From Deinococcales bacterium (lineage in GTDB: Bacteria > Deinococcota > Deinococci > Deinococcales > JAAFIG01): 64,000 bases of DNA. The notes under the pieces are model-generated. The model saw only the letters and a program-made list of their open reading frames with translations, was not told the DNA's origin and searched no databases. Of this stretch, positions 44,161-53,503 are shown piece after piece (the stretch's first letter is position 1; each line of letters begins with the position of its first letter). The position numbers were made by a program, and so were the translations under genes. Location of the stretch: NCBI GenBank assembly GCA_013298595.1, contig JAAFIG010000003.1, positions 124,001 through 188,000 of the forward strand, written 5' to 3'.

Positions 44161-44775
44161 ATGAATATCACATTGTTAAAAACTGTGCTTCGCGGTTTAC
44201 GGTATGCGCTTTTACCAAAATTGATTGGTCAGCGCATTGTTATTGGTTCACTGCAAAGCATCGAAACTGACATTAAAGCCGTTCTGGGTACAGATTTACC
44301 TTCAGATCAGCCTTTGGCAAATCCTGAAAGTTATGAAGGCGAATTAGCAAAACATAACTTCATAACACTTACTTTCTCAGTTCCGCGAACGTTATTAACA
44401 GATTGCCCAATTGTTGATAGCAAAACATTTCGGGAGCTAGGTTTTGTCTTTTCCACCGAAGACAAAGCAGCCATGCTGGAAGGGGAAAATTGGAGCATGC
44501 TTGATTCCATTGCCGAGGATGTTGGGCAAAACAATGCCATCATCAAACTATTTTTAGAAGTTGAGCCACCCCAAACACCAAGTCCTACTTGGCGACAAAG
44601 ACTCGAGTTGACCATCAAAAAAATCTTCAAAGTACCAGAAGTACCACCTGCTACTCCAAAAAGAATCCTGAAACTAAGACTCGAGGAAAATTACTTTCCT
44701 AAAACCTTTATTGTGCGAGATGCTTGCTTAACCAATAGCGATGCTATTTGGCTTGGTAAACGCTTTTATCTGTAA
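44161..44775 (+). CDS. Protein of unknown function
   Basis: 204 residues, soluble or peripheral, with an N-terminal amphipathic basic segment (LLKTVLRGLRYALLPKLIGQ) and several acidic helices. No motif or family is recognised. CTCGAG appears at two sites near the 3' end. No clear Shine-Dalgarno is seen. It converges on carB with a 38-nt gap. Confidence 0.6.
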   Translation: MNITLLKTVLRGLRYALLPKLIGQRIVIGSLQSIETDIKAVLGTDLPSDQPLANPESYEGELAKHNFITLTFSVPRTLLTDCPIVDSKTFRELGFVFSTEDKAAMLEGENWSMLDSIAEDVGQNNAIIKLFLEVEPPQTPSPTWRQRLELTIKKIFKVPEVPPATPKRILKLRLEENYFPKTFIVRDACLTNSDAIWLGKRFYL

Positions 44776-44813
44776 AAACCATTTCAGATTTACACATCCC
44801 ATTTCACAAAAAC

Positions 44814-47800
44814 CTAAGCCAACCATTCCTGAACACTCGAGACTGCTAAACTCGAGCCGCTTACTTTCTCGAGTGCACTGACCAGCCACTGTGCCGCTTC
44901 CAAAGTGGTGTAGATCGGTGTGCCATGCTCGAGCGCTCGGCGCGATAATCTCGAGGCGGTTAGGTCAATCAGTAAATCTGGAATTGGTGTGCTGTCGTTG
45001 CTCGAGGCGATGTGCTGGACACTGTAACCTAATTTCTCAAATCTTTGCTCGAGGGCTGTGTTTTGTATGCCAACCCATAGGACTTTCCCCTCGAGTGGCA
45101 GTTTGACATTTGCACCTAACTGAGCGCGGTAGTACGCGAGGAATGGGTCTGCGTCTATGCCCATGCTTTCGCCTGTGCTTTTCATTTCTGGTCCGAGGAC
45201 TGGAATCACATCTTTGAATTTGAGGAATGGTAGGTGGACTTCTTTGACGCTGTAATGGGTTGGCACGATACTCTCGGTAAAACCGATTTGCTCGAGGGTT
45301 TGTCCAACGGCAATGCGGGCAGCATATTTGGCGAGTGGATGCCCAATGGCTTTAGACACAAATGGCACAGTGCGGCTGGCTCGAGGGTTAGCTTCGAGAA
45401 TGTAGAGTAAATTGTTATGCACAGCGTATTGCACGTTCATTAAGCCTCGCACTCCAATCTCGAGGGCAAGGCGTTTAGTGCTGGTGTGGACTTCCTCGAG
45501 CAATTCGGCACTTAGATGTACAGGTGGCAAAATACAGGCGCTATCGCCGCTGTGGATACCAGCAGCTTCGATGTGTTCCATAACACCTGCTATCACGGCG
45601 CTTGTGCCATCGCAGAGGCAGTCCACATCAAGTTCTAGGGCATTCTCGAGGAATGTATCTAATAAAATGCTTGGGTTGCCTTCTACGGCTGCGTAGACTT
45701 CGCGTAGGTAGGTCTCGAGTTCGTTTTCGGAGTAGACGGTTCGCATGGCACGACCACCCAGCACGTAACTAGGGCGTGCCATTAGTGGGAATCCAAGTTC
45801 CCTTGCCAGTCTCAGGGCTTCGCCCGGATTGTTTGCCACTGCACCTTTGGGTTGGCGAATCCCCAGTTTATCGCAGAGGGTATTAAACTCGAGCCTGTCC
45901 TCGGCTGTGTGGATAGCTGTGGGTGATGTGCCAATGATCGGTGCGCCTGCTGCCTCGAGGGCTTTGGCGAGTTTCAGTGGGGTTTGACCGCCAAGTTGGA
46001 CGATGACTCCAATAGGTTTTTCGTGTTCGACGATGTTCATCACATCTTCAAAGGTTAAAGGCTCGAAGTACAAACGGTCGGCAGTGTCGTAATCGGTGGA
46101 AACTGTTTCGGGATTGCTATTGACCATAATGGTTTCGTAACCAAGGTCGCGCAATGCCCAAACCGCGTGTACCGTGGCGTAATCGAATTCCACGCCTTGT
46201 CCGATTCGGTTAGGTCCACTACCAAGAATCATCACTTTTTGCTTATCGGTGGGGCGAACTTCGTCTTCCCATTCAAAACTCGAGTAATGGTATGGCGTGT
46301 GAGCTTGGAATTCGGCAGCGCAAGTATCCACGGTTTTATAGACGGGCAGGCACTTAGCAGCTTTGCGTAAAGCTCGAATCTCGAGTTCGGTTTTTTGGCA
46401 TAATTCGCCGATACGGGCATCGGATAACCCTAAACGTTTGATTTCACGCCACGTTTCGTATTTCCATGTATCCAGTGCGCCAAGGGTTACGAGTTCTTTT
46501 TCGACTTCGATGATCTCGAGCAGTTGATGCAAGAACCATGGGTCTATAGCAGTTTTTTTGTGTAATTCGGCAACGCTGACATCGCGGCGCAGTAACTCGA
46601 GCACCGCTAAAAAACGCTTGGGATTGGCTTCAAGCAATGCCTCAAGTTGCGTGAGGTTCATGGTTTCAAAACCACCACGAATATCAGACTCGAGTGAACG
46701 CAGGGCTTTCATAAAGGATTCTTTGAAGGTGCGTCCGATTGCCATGACTTCGCCTACTGAACGCATTTGGGTATTGAGGCGCTCGGAGGTTCCTGGGAAT
46801 TTTTCAAAAGCAAAACGCGGAATTTTTGTTACCACGTAATCAATACTGGGTTCAAAAGAAGCTGGTGTGACCTTAGTAATGTCGTTAGGCAATTCGTCTA
46901 AGTAATAACCAACAGCTAAAAGCGCAGCAATTTTCGCAATAGGGAAACCTGTGGCTTTGGAAGCCAAAGCGCTACTTCTCGAGACTCGAGGGTTCATTTC
47001 GATTACGACAACTCGACCATCGGCAGGGTTGATGGCATATTGGATGTTGCTGCCGCCTGTATCCACACCGATTTCGCGGATCACAGCGAGGCTGGCATCA
47101 CGCAGGCGTTGGTATTCTTTATCGGATAAGGTTTGTTGTGGCGCAACCGTGATGCTATCGCCTGTGTGTACTCCCATTGGGTCGAAATTTTCGATACTGG
47201 TAATAATTAAAGCAGTGTCGTTGGTGTCGCGCATCACCTCGAGTTCAAATTCTTTCCAACCCAGCACACTTTCTTCGATTAAGACCGTGCCAACTGGAGA
47301 AAGATGCAAACCACTGGCAACAATTTGCTTAAATTCAATTTCATCGTAGGCAATACCGCCACCTGTACCGCCCAAGGTAAAACTCGGGCGAATAATAGCT
47401 GGATAACCGACTTCTTTAACAAAACTCAGCGCTTCCTCGAGTGAACTTACCATTTGTCCTTTGGCAACATCCAAACCAATTTTTTTCATGGCTTGCGCGA
47501 ATTTCTGTCGATCCTCGCCTTTTTCGATGGCTTCTTTATTCGCGCCGATCAGTTCCACACCGTACTTTGCCAGAATGCCCGCATCTGCCAATGCCAAACT
47601 CAGATTTAACCCTGTTTGTCCACCCAATGTTGGCAGAATTGCACTTGGGCGTTCTTTTTCAATCACTTTCTCGAGAAATTCGATGGTTAATGGCTCGAGG
47701 TAGGTGGCATCGGCTAGTTCAGGGTCGGTCATGATGGTGGCAGGGTTAGAGTTGACCAGAATCACTCGGAAACCCGCGTTTTTCAGGGCTTTAACTGCTT

Positions 47801-47894
47801 GAGTACCGCTGTAATCAAACTCAGCAGCTTGACCAATTTGGATAGGACCTGAACCGATAATCAGGATGGTGTGTAAATCAGTGCGTTTTGGCAT
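44814..47894 (-). CDS. carB: Carbamoyl-phosphate synthase large subunit
   Basis: 1,026 residues (slightly short of the usual 1,070) with two duplicated ATP-grasp halves. The paired openings [20 protein letters not shown] (residue 10) and [19 protein letters not shown] (about 540) and the ATP-grasp pieces [13 protein letters not shown] and [13 protein letters not shown] are intact. The C-terminal allosteric (MGS-like) domain appears shortened to about 100 residues. It makes carbamoyl phosphate for arginine and pyrimidines, with CarA encoded elsewhere. GAGG lies 6 nt before ATG. Confidence 0.96.
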   Translation of the reverse strand: MPKRTDLHTILIIGSGPIQIGQAAEFDYSGTQAVKALKNAGFRVILVNSNPATIMTDPELADATYLEPLTIEFLEKVIEKERPSAILPTLGGQTGLNLSLALADAGILAKYGVELIGANKEAIEKGEDRQKFAQAMKKIGLDVAKGQMVSSLEEALSFVKEVGYPAIIRPSFTLGGTGGGIAYDEIEFKQIVASGLHLSPVGTVLIEESVLGWKEFELEVMRDTNDTALIITSIENFDPMGVHTGDSITVAPQQTLSDKEYQRLRDASLAVIREIGVDTGGSNIQYAINPADGRVVVIEMNPRVSRSSALASKATGFPIAKIAALLAVGYYLDELPNDITKVTPASFEPSIDYVVTKIPRFAFEKFPGTSERLNTQMRSVGEVMAIGRTFKESFMKALRSLESDIRGGFETMNLTQLEALLEANPKRFLAVLELLRRDVSVAELHKKTAIDPWFLHQLLEIIEVEKELVTLGALDTWKYETWREIKRLGLSDARIGELCQKTELEIRALRKAAKCLPVYKTVDTCAAEFQAHTPYHYSSFEWEDEVRPTDKQKVMILGSGPNRIGQGVEFDYATVHAVWALRDLGYETIMVNSNPETVSTDYDTADRLYFEPLTFEDVMNIVEHEKPIGVIVQLGGQTPLKLAKALEAAGAPIIGTSPTAIHTAEDRLEFNTLCDKLGIRQPKGAVANNPGEALRLARELGFPLMARPSYVLGGRAMRTVYSENELETYLREVYAAVEGNPSILLDTFLENALELDVDCLCDGTSAVIAGVMEHIEAAGIHSGDSACILPPVHLSAELLEEVHTSTKRLALEIGVRGLMNVQYAVHNNLLYILEANPRASRTVPFVSKAIGHPLAKYAARIAVGQTLEQIGFTESIVPTHYSVKEVHLPFLKFKDVIPVLGPEMKSTGESMGIDADPFLAYYRAQLGANVKLPLEGKVLWVGIQNTALEQRFEKLGYSVQHIASSNDSTPIPDLLIDLTASRLSRRALEHGTPIYTTLEAAQWLVSALEKVSGSSLAVSSVQEWLA

Positions 47895-47938
47895 AGAAAC
47901 CTCGAGGAATTTTAGAATGACGGCTTACTCAAGTGGCA

Positions 47939-47960
47939 GGGCGACCATGCGGGTCGCCCC
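47939..47960. repeat. Dispersed palindrome GGGCGACC/GGTCGCCC followed by CCTACG
   Basis: Eight-bp arms separated by ATGCG, with the same CCCCTACG flank as the copies at 22831 and 26619. Confidence 0.7.
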
Positions 47961-48118
47961 TACGAATTTTTGTTTTTGATTTGTAACAAGTAAATTTTTG
48001 TTTTTGGTTTGGGTAGAGGCAGGTCTTGTGCCTGCCTTGTGACGAATAACGTTTTGCCAAAATGGACTTTAAGAAAACACTTTAGTGCATAAACAATACA
48101 TTTTTCTGCATAAAAATA

Positions 48119-48139
48119 CGAGACCTGTTTGGGGTCTCG
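48119..48139 (-). terminator. Terminator-like hairpin in the carB leader
   Basis: Minus strand CGAGACC-CCAAACA-GGTCTCG is followed by TATTTTTATG. It lies 225 nt upstream of carB, so it could attenuate a long carB leader or end a short upstream transcript. Confidence 0.55.
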
Positions 48140-48173
48140 AGAACACGGGAGCAACCCGAGGAGGAAGTGTACC

Positions 48174-48200
48174 ATGTTTAAGCAAGAAAAATCATCCTGA
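48174..48200 (+). CDS. Possible 8-residue leader peptide
   Basis: ATG TTT AAG encodes MFKQEKSS then TGA. A perfect AGGAGG (48159-48164) lies 9 nt upstream, the strongest Shine-Dalgarno in this region. Only 60 nt separate it from the SGNH gene start. No amino-acid run suggests a specific attenuation signal. Confidence 0.3.
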   Translation: MFKQEKSS

Positions 48201-48260
48201 TTATTGATACCGATCAACACTCGAGTTTATGCAGCTTGTATTCGGTATACAATGCAGAGC

Positions 48261-49085
48261 ATGAATGTTTTGCCAATGGATTTACAGCGAGCGTTGGTGC
48301 AATTTCGACATCCCCAAAAGTCTCTACTCCCAATTCCTGGGGGGCAACCCTTGCCCGATTCGAGCATAGCAGGATTATTCGGCATGACAACAGAACAATT
48401 CAAGGCTGTACAAACAGATTTAGACAATCAAGTGCAACAAGCAGCTCGAGATTTACTGTCTGATGCTGCATTTGCGGCTCGAGTGGATGCTTTGCCTTTT
48501 GCAGCGGGGAGCACTGTGGTTGGCTTAGGCGATAGCATCACCGATGATGATCAAAGTTGGCTCGAGATTCTACGAGCACTACTTGCCCAGCATCGCCCTC
48601 ATGACCAGATTACGATTGTTAACGCTGGCATTTCAGGGGAAACAACCGTGCATGTCCTCTCGAGATTTGCCGAAATCATTCGACTCGAACCAGATTGGAT
48701 TATCACACTGATTGGCACAAACGATGCTCGTAGCCACGGGACACATTCAACTGCGCCACTGGTAACAGATACAACTCGTAACCTCGAGATTCTACGCACT
48801 TGGATGCGAGCCAAAACCAAAGCCACTCGAGTTTGGTTAACACCACCAATGGTGATCGAAGCAAAAATCGCGGCATTCCCTTGGTTTAGTGTGGCAGAAA
48901 CCATGTGGCACAACCAGCATCTCGAGGTTATCGCGGCGACTATTCGAGCCATCCCAGATGTCATTGTGGATACTCGAGTGGCACTTGGTGCTAACCCAGC
49001 TTTTTTACTCGAGGATGGTTTGCACCCAAATTTAGCTGGACAAATTGAAATAGTCAAAGCGGTAGTGTTGCGTTTAACTCAGTAA
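48261..49085 (+). CDS. SGNH/GDSL-family hydrolase
   Basis: 274 residues from ATG at 48261, with TACAAT 7 nt upstream. Family blocks are complete: GLGDSITDD (nucleophile Ser, about 101), NAGISGET, LIGTNDARSHG and DGLHPN (catalytic Asp/His). No signal peptide is seen, so a cytosolic esterase/lipase-type role is likely. An N-terminal 75-residue helical extension precedes the catalytic domain. Confidence 0.88.
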   Translation: MNVLPMDLQRALVQFRHPQKSLLPIPGGQPLPDSSIAGLFGMTTEQFKAVQTDLDNQVQQAARDLLSDAAFAARVDALPFAAGSTVVGLGDSITDDDQSWLEILRALLAQHRPHDQITIVNAGISGETTVHVLSRFAEIIRLEPDWIITLIGTNDARSHGTHSTAPLVTDTTRNLEILRTWMRAKTKATRVWLTPPMVIEAKIAAFPWFSVAETMWHNQHLEVIAATIRAIPDVIVDTRVALGANPAFLLEDGLHPNLAGQIEIVKAVVLRLTQ

Positions 49086-49114
49086 CGTCATGTTGCATTT
49101 AACCCAATAAAAAA

Positions 49115-49134
49115 GCGACAGCCTAAGCTGTCGC
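49115..49134 (-). terminator. Terminator of the outer-membrane protein gene
   Basis: GCGACAGC-CTAA-GCTGTCGC (minus strand read as its complement) is followed by TTTTTTATTGGG on the minus strand, 18 nt past the stop. Confidence 0.88.
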
Positions 49135-49151
49135 CTCGAGATCAAAAAACC

Positions 49152-49874
49152 TTATGGGAGGTAGCTACCAGCAATACCCAGTGTGCCTGGTTTTTGCGCG
49201 AATAACATACCAATACCAACAGTGAAACCACCACTGCCATAACCAACATTAATACCCGCTTTGAATTCTGGCACGAAGGTGTAGTACAAGCTGGTGTTCG
49301 CACTCCAACGGAAACCACTGGCAAGATTTGTACCACCAAAGCCTACGCCGCCTTGTAAACGCCACTCGAGATTTTGAATTGGCTCGAAGAAAACACCTGC
49401 TACTGCTGTCACATCAAATGGCAAAAAGCTACCTGTGAAATTATAACCAACTGTACCTGCAAGCCCACCATATAATTTGAAACCAGCCCCAACAGCAACC
49501 ACAGCGTCCACACCAGCTCGAACATCGGCACTGAAGTTAATTGGGCTAGGCAAAATACCCATGTTAACACCTGCTCCGACATAACCATCCACAAAGTAGG
49601 TAGTGTCCTTAGCCAGTGATGCAACATACAAGACACCAAGTCGAGCATCCACACCAAAAGTGCTGGTTGGATTTGGTGACCATGAGGCATTTAAACGCCC
49701 GCCAACAAATACTCGAGGTGAAAATTCATAGCTGTAATTTAAACCAAGTTTAATCGAGAAAGCGTCTGTTGGCACGATATCCGAACCTAATGTGGCACTG
49801 AAACCATCAGCGAGGGCGGCACTTGATAAACCTGCAGCAGTAAAAACCATTAAAGCAATTTTCTTGATATTCAT
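49152..49874 (-). CDS. Exported beta-barrel outer-membrane protein
   Basis: 240 residues with a signal peptide (MNIKKIALMVFTAAGLSSAA, cut near ALA-DG) and about ten amphipathic strands with Gly/Tyr/Asn-rich turns (FSIKLGLNYSYEFS, VFVGGRLNASWS, FTVGIGMLF). The architecture fits a small OmpA/OmpW-like barrel, although no precise family is recognised. GGGAG lies about 6 nt before ATG. Its own terminator shows a single-gene unit. It supports a diderm envelope. Confidence 0.75.
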   Translation of the reverse strand: MNIKKIALMVFTAAGLSSAALADGFSATLGSDIVPTDAFSIKLGLNYSYEFSPRVFVGGRLNASWSPNPTSTFGVDARLGVLYVASLAKDTTYFVDGYVGAGVNMGILPSPINFSADVRAGVDAVVAVGAGFKLYGGLAGTVGYNFTGSFLPFDVTAVAGVFFEPIQNLEWRLQGGVGFGGTNLASGFRWSANTSLYYTFVPEFKAGINVGYGSGGFTVGIGMLFAQKPGTLGIAGSYLP

Positions 49875-50120
49875 AATGTACTCCCATCATGTTACTTGTA
49901 GTCCGAATGTTCTTTTGTCGTCCGAGCGAATTCTCGGTACAACAAGGAAAGCATAGGATTAGATGTAAAACATGAATTTTTCATTGAAAAACATTTTTTA
50001 ATTTATTATTTTTGCGTTTCGCACGACAAAATACAAAAACACGAAAACTCAAATAAATTGATTTTTTAGAACAGCAACATCATTTATTTGTTAAAAAACC
50101 CACATTTCCTTAACCCATTT

Positions 50121-50897
50121 TTACTTCAAACCCTTTTCAAAATCGAGTAACCAACTTGGGGTAAAAGCTTGTAATTGCCGTCCGATCTCGGCGTAATTAC
50201 CCGTGATTAACAACACACCAGCCACAATTAACAACACACCACTGACTTTTTCCACCGCACCCACCCAGCGTCCCATTTTACGGAACCTCGAGCCAAGCTT
50301 ATCCCACGCTAAAGCAGCCAGCACAAATGGCACCGCTAAACCCATCGAATACACAAATAACAACCCAATTCCAGTGGTTAAACTGCCGCTCGAGCCAGCA
50401 ATACTAAGAATCACACCTAAAATTGGTCCAATACACGGAGTCCAACCTGCACCAAAAGCCGCACCCAGTGCCACCAAACCAAATCTCGAGGCAGTTCCAA
50501 GATCGGCGCGGTATTCCTGATTCAAAAAAGGCACGCGATCTTTGATAAGAAAAATGACACCAAAAATGAGGATTAAACCACCCCCTATTTGTCCAAGAAT
50601 ATCTTTGTTTTGGCGCATTAAACTGCCTAAAGCACTGGCTCCTGCACCAAGAATAACAAAGACAATTGTAAAGCCAAGCACAAATAACAATGCCCCAAGA
50701 ATAGGTCGTTTACCTGTTCCGCCACCCAGCACTGCTAAGTAACTCGGAACCAGTGGCAACACACAAGGCGATAAAAACGAGATTAAGCCTGCCAGAAACG
50801 CTGCTAAAACACCTGGGGCAACAGCTTGTCCAGCCGCCGCTGTTTGAGCTACAGCGCTCGAGAAAAGTAAAAAAAGTATTAATGCAAAAAATTTCAT
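50121..50897 (-). CDS. ccdA: CcdA-type cytochrome c biogenesis/thiol-disulfide membrane protein
   Basis: 258 residues from ATG at 50897, with TACAAT 6 nt upstream. A signal-like segment is followed by six helices. The conserved cysteines lie in SFLSPCVLPLVPSYLAVLGG (about 47) and GAGWTPCIGPILGVIL (about 160). The protein moves reducing equivalents from cytosolic thioredoxin to periplasmic thiols for heme attachment or disulfide isomerisation. No thioredoxin-like partner is adjacent. Confidence 0.9.
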   Translation of the reverse strand: MKFFALILFLLFSSAVAQTAAAGQAVAPGVLAAFLAGLISFLSPCVLPLVPSYLAVLGGGTGKRPILGALLFVLGFTIVFVILGAGASALGSLMRQNKDILGQIGGGLILIFGVIFLIKDRVPFLNQEYRADLGTASRFGLVALGAAFGAGWTPCIGPILGVILSIAGSSGSLTTGIGLLFVYSMGLAVPFVLAALAWDKLGSRFRKMGRWVGAVEKVSGVLLIVAGVLLITGNYAEIGRQLQAFTPSWLLDFEKGLK

Positions 50898-50958
50898 AGC
50901 TGTATTGTACGTCACCAATCATTAGGAGATTCGGAGCAAGGCTGCAATACCACCTTTC

Positions 50959-51342
50959 TCAGAACGCATCTTGTAACCACTCGAGGCTTGCGTCTTCCAC
51001 ACTCGAGCCTGCAATCAGAATCGCATCAAACCGACATGACACATCGTCACGCTCGAGATAGATTAAAGCCGCTCGGCGAATTAAGCCCGCTTTACGCGCA
51101 TTGATGTACTCGCCAGCACTGCCATGTGAACTCGAGGTGCGTTGTTTGACTTCAACAAAAACCGTGGTTTGCATGGCATCCAGTGCAATGATATCTATTT
51201 CACCACCACGGACTCGGTAGTTACGCTCAAGAATGGTTAAACCAGCTTTTTCCAGATATTCGGTTGCCATTACTTCTGCCCATGTGCCACGCAAAACACC
51301 TCGAGTAGGCTCGAGGTGTTGGCTGGAGGGTTTGGCTTTCAT
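50959..51342 (-). CDS. YraN/UPF0102-family nuclease-like protein
   Basis: 127 residues. GTWAEVMATEYLEKAG, YRVRGGEIDIIALD and TVFVEVKQRTSSSHG reproduce the restriction-endonuclease-like core E...D...ExK of the YraN family. Function in DNA processing is presumed, not established. TAAAAT lies 6 nt before ATG and overlaps the stop of the 34-residue gene, so either internal leaderless initiation or co-translation is possible. Confidence 0.9.
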   Translation of the reverse strand: MKAKPSSQHLEPTRGVLRGTWAEVMATEYLEKAGLTILERNYRVRGGEIDIIALDAMQTTVFVEVKQRTSSSHGSAGEYINARKAGLIRRAALIYLERDDVSCRFDAILIAGSSVEDASLEWLQDAF

Positions 51343-51351
51343 TGCTGCATT

Positions 51352-51456
51352 TTAACGCGCATCGAAAGGTTTTTGTGGTGCAAAGTGCTTGGTGGCGCTG
51401 GCAGCAAGAGCAATTACGGCGATGTAGACAACAACGGTCAGAATAAAAGAAAACAT
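51352..51456 (-). CDS. 34-residue single-helix membrane protein
   Basis: From ATG at 51456, with AGGAG (51464-51468) 7 nt upstream. The product begins MFSFILTVVVYIAVIALAA, one membrane helix, and ends in a short basic tail. It is too short to be found by routine gene calling. It sits 9 nt before yraN. A perfect GAATGAA/TTCATTC repeat (51469-51485) lies directly before its Shine-Dalgarno. Confidence 0.7.
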   Translation of the reverse strand: MFSFILTVVVYIAVIALAASATKHFAPQKPFDAR

Positions 51457-51468
51457 ATATCAACTCCT

Positions 51469-51485
51469 GAATGAATGCTTCATTC
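51469..51485. promoter_or_regulatory. Inverted repeat GAATGAA-TGC-TTCATTC
   Basis: A perfect 7-bp palindrome with 3-bp centre next to the Shine-Dalgarno of the 34-residue gene. It could be a repressor site; no candidate regulator is adjacent. About 250 nt of AT-rich sequence with no gene lies between it and mqnE. Confidence 0.4.
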
Positions 51486-51736
51486 GTGATGTATTTTAGC
51501 AAAAATAATAAGCAAGACCTAAGAAAAATAGGCATTAAAAATACTTTTTGCGTAAAAATAACATTTTGATTGCAAATCTCGAGTTTACTAATAAAAACGT
51601 CAATCACAATACAAAAATGATTTCTCGAGCTATTAATTTGCAATTCAACCCGATGCTTTTAGTTGTTTGTTTTTTCAAATGAACATTGTTAGCATTCCTG
51701 CCCAAAGTCCCCCGTATCAAGGACTAGACTTTGCTT

Positions 51737-52864
51737 ATGAAGCTGATTTTAGACCCTGCCCTCGAGCCTATTGCCAAAAAAGTCGAAGCTGGTGAACGCC
51801 TAACTTTCGCTGATGGCATGGTTTTGTTCAACACCCACGACCTCAATACACTCTCGAGATTGGCAAATTTGGTTAGAAACCGCAAAAATGGGGATAAAAC
51901 CTATTTTGTGCACAGTATGCGCCTCGAGTTCACCAATATTTGTTATGTCGGTTGTACGTTTTGTGCTTTTGCTGCCCATAAAACCGAGGCTCGAGCTTGG
52001 GATTACAGTGTCGAAGATGTTGTGGCGCATGTACGAGAAAAATACGAGACTGGCTTGCAAGAACTGCATATGAGCAGTGGGCATCATCCAACCCGCCCGT
52101 GGAGTTATTACCCCGAGATGGTGCGGGCATTAAATAAAGAATTTCCTGGTTTACAAGTCAAAGCCTTCACCGCTGCCGAAATCGAGCATCTCAGCCATAT
52201 TGCTAAAAAATCCACGCTCGAGGTTTTAACCGAACTCAAAGAAGCGGGTTTAGCTGCCATGCCCGGCGGTGGAGCCGAAATTTTTGCTGATCGGGTGCGT
52301 TTACAAATTGCTCATCGTAAAGTCAGTGCCGATCAATGGCTCGAGATTCACCGCCAAGCCCATAGCCTTGGCATTCGTACCAATGCAACCATGTTGTACG
52401 GACATATCGAAACACTCGAGGAACGCTTAGACCACATGGATCGGTTACGGACACTACAAGATGAAACACATGGTTTTTTTAGTTTTATTCCGCTCGCATT
52501 CCAACCCGATGCCAATGCACTAGCATTTAATCTTGGCAAAACCGAATTCACCACAGGTATAGATGATTTACGCAACCTCGCGGTCTCGAGATTGTACTTA
52601 GATAATTTTCAGCACATCAAAGGCTACTGGGTAATGATTGGTTCTGATCTGGTACAAGTGGCGCTTGATTGGGGAGTCTCGGATGTGGATGGTACCATCA
52701 TAGACGAACACATTGCCCATGCGGCTGGTGCGACCAGTCCACTTGGTTTATCTCGAGCCAAAATGGTGGATATGATTCGTAAAGCCAACCGAGTTCCTGT
52801 GGAACGCAACGCCTATTACGATGAACTAAAAATTTATACACCACTGGCATTAGCAGCCGATTGA
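51737..52864 (+). CDS. mqnE: Aminofutalosine synthase (radical SAM)
   Basis: 375 residues from ATG at 51737, with TAGACT 6 nt upstream. The radical SAM cluster is CYVGCTFC (CxxxCxxC, about residue 72). Motifs MPGGGAEIFADRVR and ATMLYGHIETLEERLDHM are typical of MqnE/MqnC enzymes; the PGGGAE context and length point to MqnE, which joins the enolpyruvyl compound with SAM to form 6-amino-6-deoxyfutalosine in the futalosine menaquinone pathway. Other pathway genes are not in the window. It overlaps the convergent tetR by 31 nt. Confidence 0.88.
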   Translation: MKLILDPALEPIAKKVEAGERLTFADGMVLFNTHDLNTLSRLANLVRNRKNGDKTYFVHSMRLEFTNICYVGCTFCAFAAHKTEARAWDYSVEDVVAHVREKYETGLQELHMSSGHHPTRPWSYYPEMVRALNKEFPGLQVKAFTAAEIEHLSHIAKKSTLEVLTELKEAGLAAMPGGGAEIFADRVRLQIAHRKVSADQWLEIHRQAHSLGIRTNATMLYGHIETLEERLDHMDRLRTLQDETHGFFSFIPLAFQPDANALAFNLGKTEFTTGIDDLRNLAVSRLYLDNFQHIKGYWVMIGSDLVQVALDWGVSDVDGTIIDEHIAHAAGATSPLGLSRAKMVDMIRKANRVPVERNAYYDELKIYTPLALAAD

Positions 52865-53463
52865 TGTAGTGGCTGCATAATTAAACTATTGATGATTTCG
52901 CCCATTTGTTCGGGGCTGGCTCGAGGGGTTTGCTCGAGCCACCATTCAATCAAGTTGATGGTTGCACCAATCACATGTCTGGCTGCGAGTTCAGCGGGGA
53001 TATTACTGGGGATTTGAGCGGCGTTCTGCGCGATAAAAAGGCTGGAGCCAAATAACATGGCACGACTGAGCAATTGATTGATGTGCCGAGTTTTTAAGAG
53101 CATTTGGTAACGCTCTGGGTGCTCGAGTAAAGCAGTAAACATCGCAGCAATCATTTGTTTTGGTTGTGTAACAAGTGGTGTTGCAATGCCAATCAGGGTG
53201 GCAATGCTCTCCTCGAGAATGGCGTTTAGTAAGCTTTCTTTATCGGGGTAATGGCGAAAAAAAGTGGCATAACCAATATCGGCTCGTTCGGTTAGGTCTC
53301 GCAGGGAAATATTTTCAAAACCACGTTCAAGTGTTAATTGAATTAAGGCATCCGTTAAAAGGCGACGAGTGCGACTGATTCGTCGGTCGGCTTTGGGCAT
53401 ACTGCCATTATGGCTGGTTAGCTCGAGATTGACCAAGGGATTTCTCATGTACTGAGTCATCAT
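52834..53463 (-). CDS. TetR-family transcriptional regulator
   Basis: 209 residues from ATG at 53463; ATG at 53400 is an alternative. The helix-turn-helix lies in ISLRDLTERADIGYATFFRH (about 55-75), followed by YPDKESLLNAILEE, the TetR signature. The C-terminal ligand domain is not diagnostic. It diverges from a cytochrome P450 across a perfect 8+8 palindrome that also contains its own -10 (TATCAT), so it probably represses both genes. Confidence 0.9.
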   Translation of the reverse strand: MMTQYMRNPLVNLELTSHNGSMPKADRRISRTRRLLTDALIQLTLERGFENISLRDLTERADIGYATFFRHYPDKESLLNAILEESIATLIGIATPLVTQPKQMIAAMFTALLEHPERYQMLLKTRHINQLLSRAMLFGSSLFIAQNAAQIPSNIPAELAARHVIGATINLIEWWLEQTPRASPEQMGEIINSLIMQPLHQSAANASGV

Positions 53464-53470
53464 ACACTTT

Positions 53471-53489
53471 ATGATACACATTGTATCAT
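53471..53489. promoter_or_regulatory. Palindromic TetR operator
   Basis: ATGATACA-CAT-TGTATCAT is perfect and lies between the tetR start and the P450 Shine-Dalgarno. Its left half forms the -10 of tetR (minus strand TATCAT). Confidence 0.75.
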
Positions 53490-53503
53490 TTCAAGGAGAT
53501 TCT

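Larger units (their letters stand above)
47895..48260. other. 366-nt intergenic region with repeats and regulatory hairpins
   Basis: No ordinary gene is present. It holds a dispersed palindrome (47939-47960), a related AGGCAG/CTGCCT element (48016-48036), a minus-strand terminator-like hairpin (48119-48139), a CGGG-type hairpin (about 48146-48158) and an 8-codon reading frame with strong Shine-Dalgarno (48174-48200). TTGTAT/ATACAA (48236-48252) overlaps the -10 box of the SGNH gene. Confidence 0.6.

Noticed and set aside
48119-48200. SRP (4.5S) RNA candidate because of GGGAGCAACCCGAGGAGGAAG
   Set aside because: The universally conserved GGUCC-GGAAG-GAAGCAGCC apical loop is absent.
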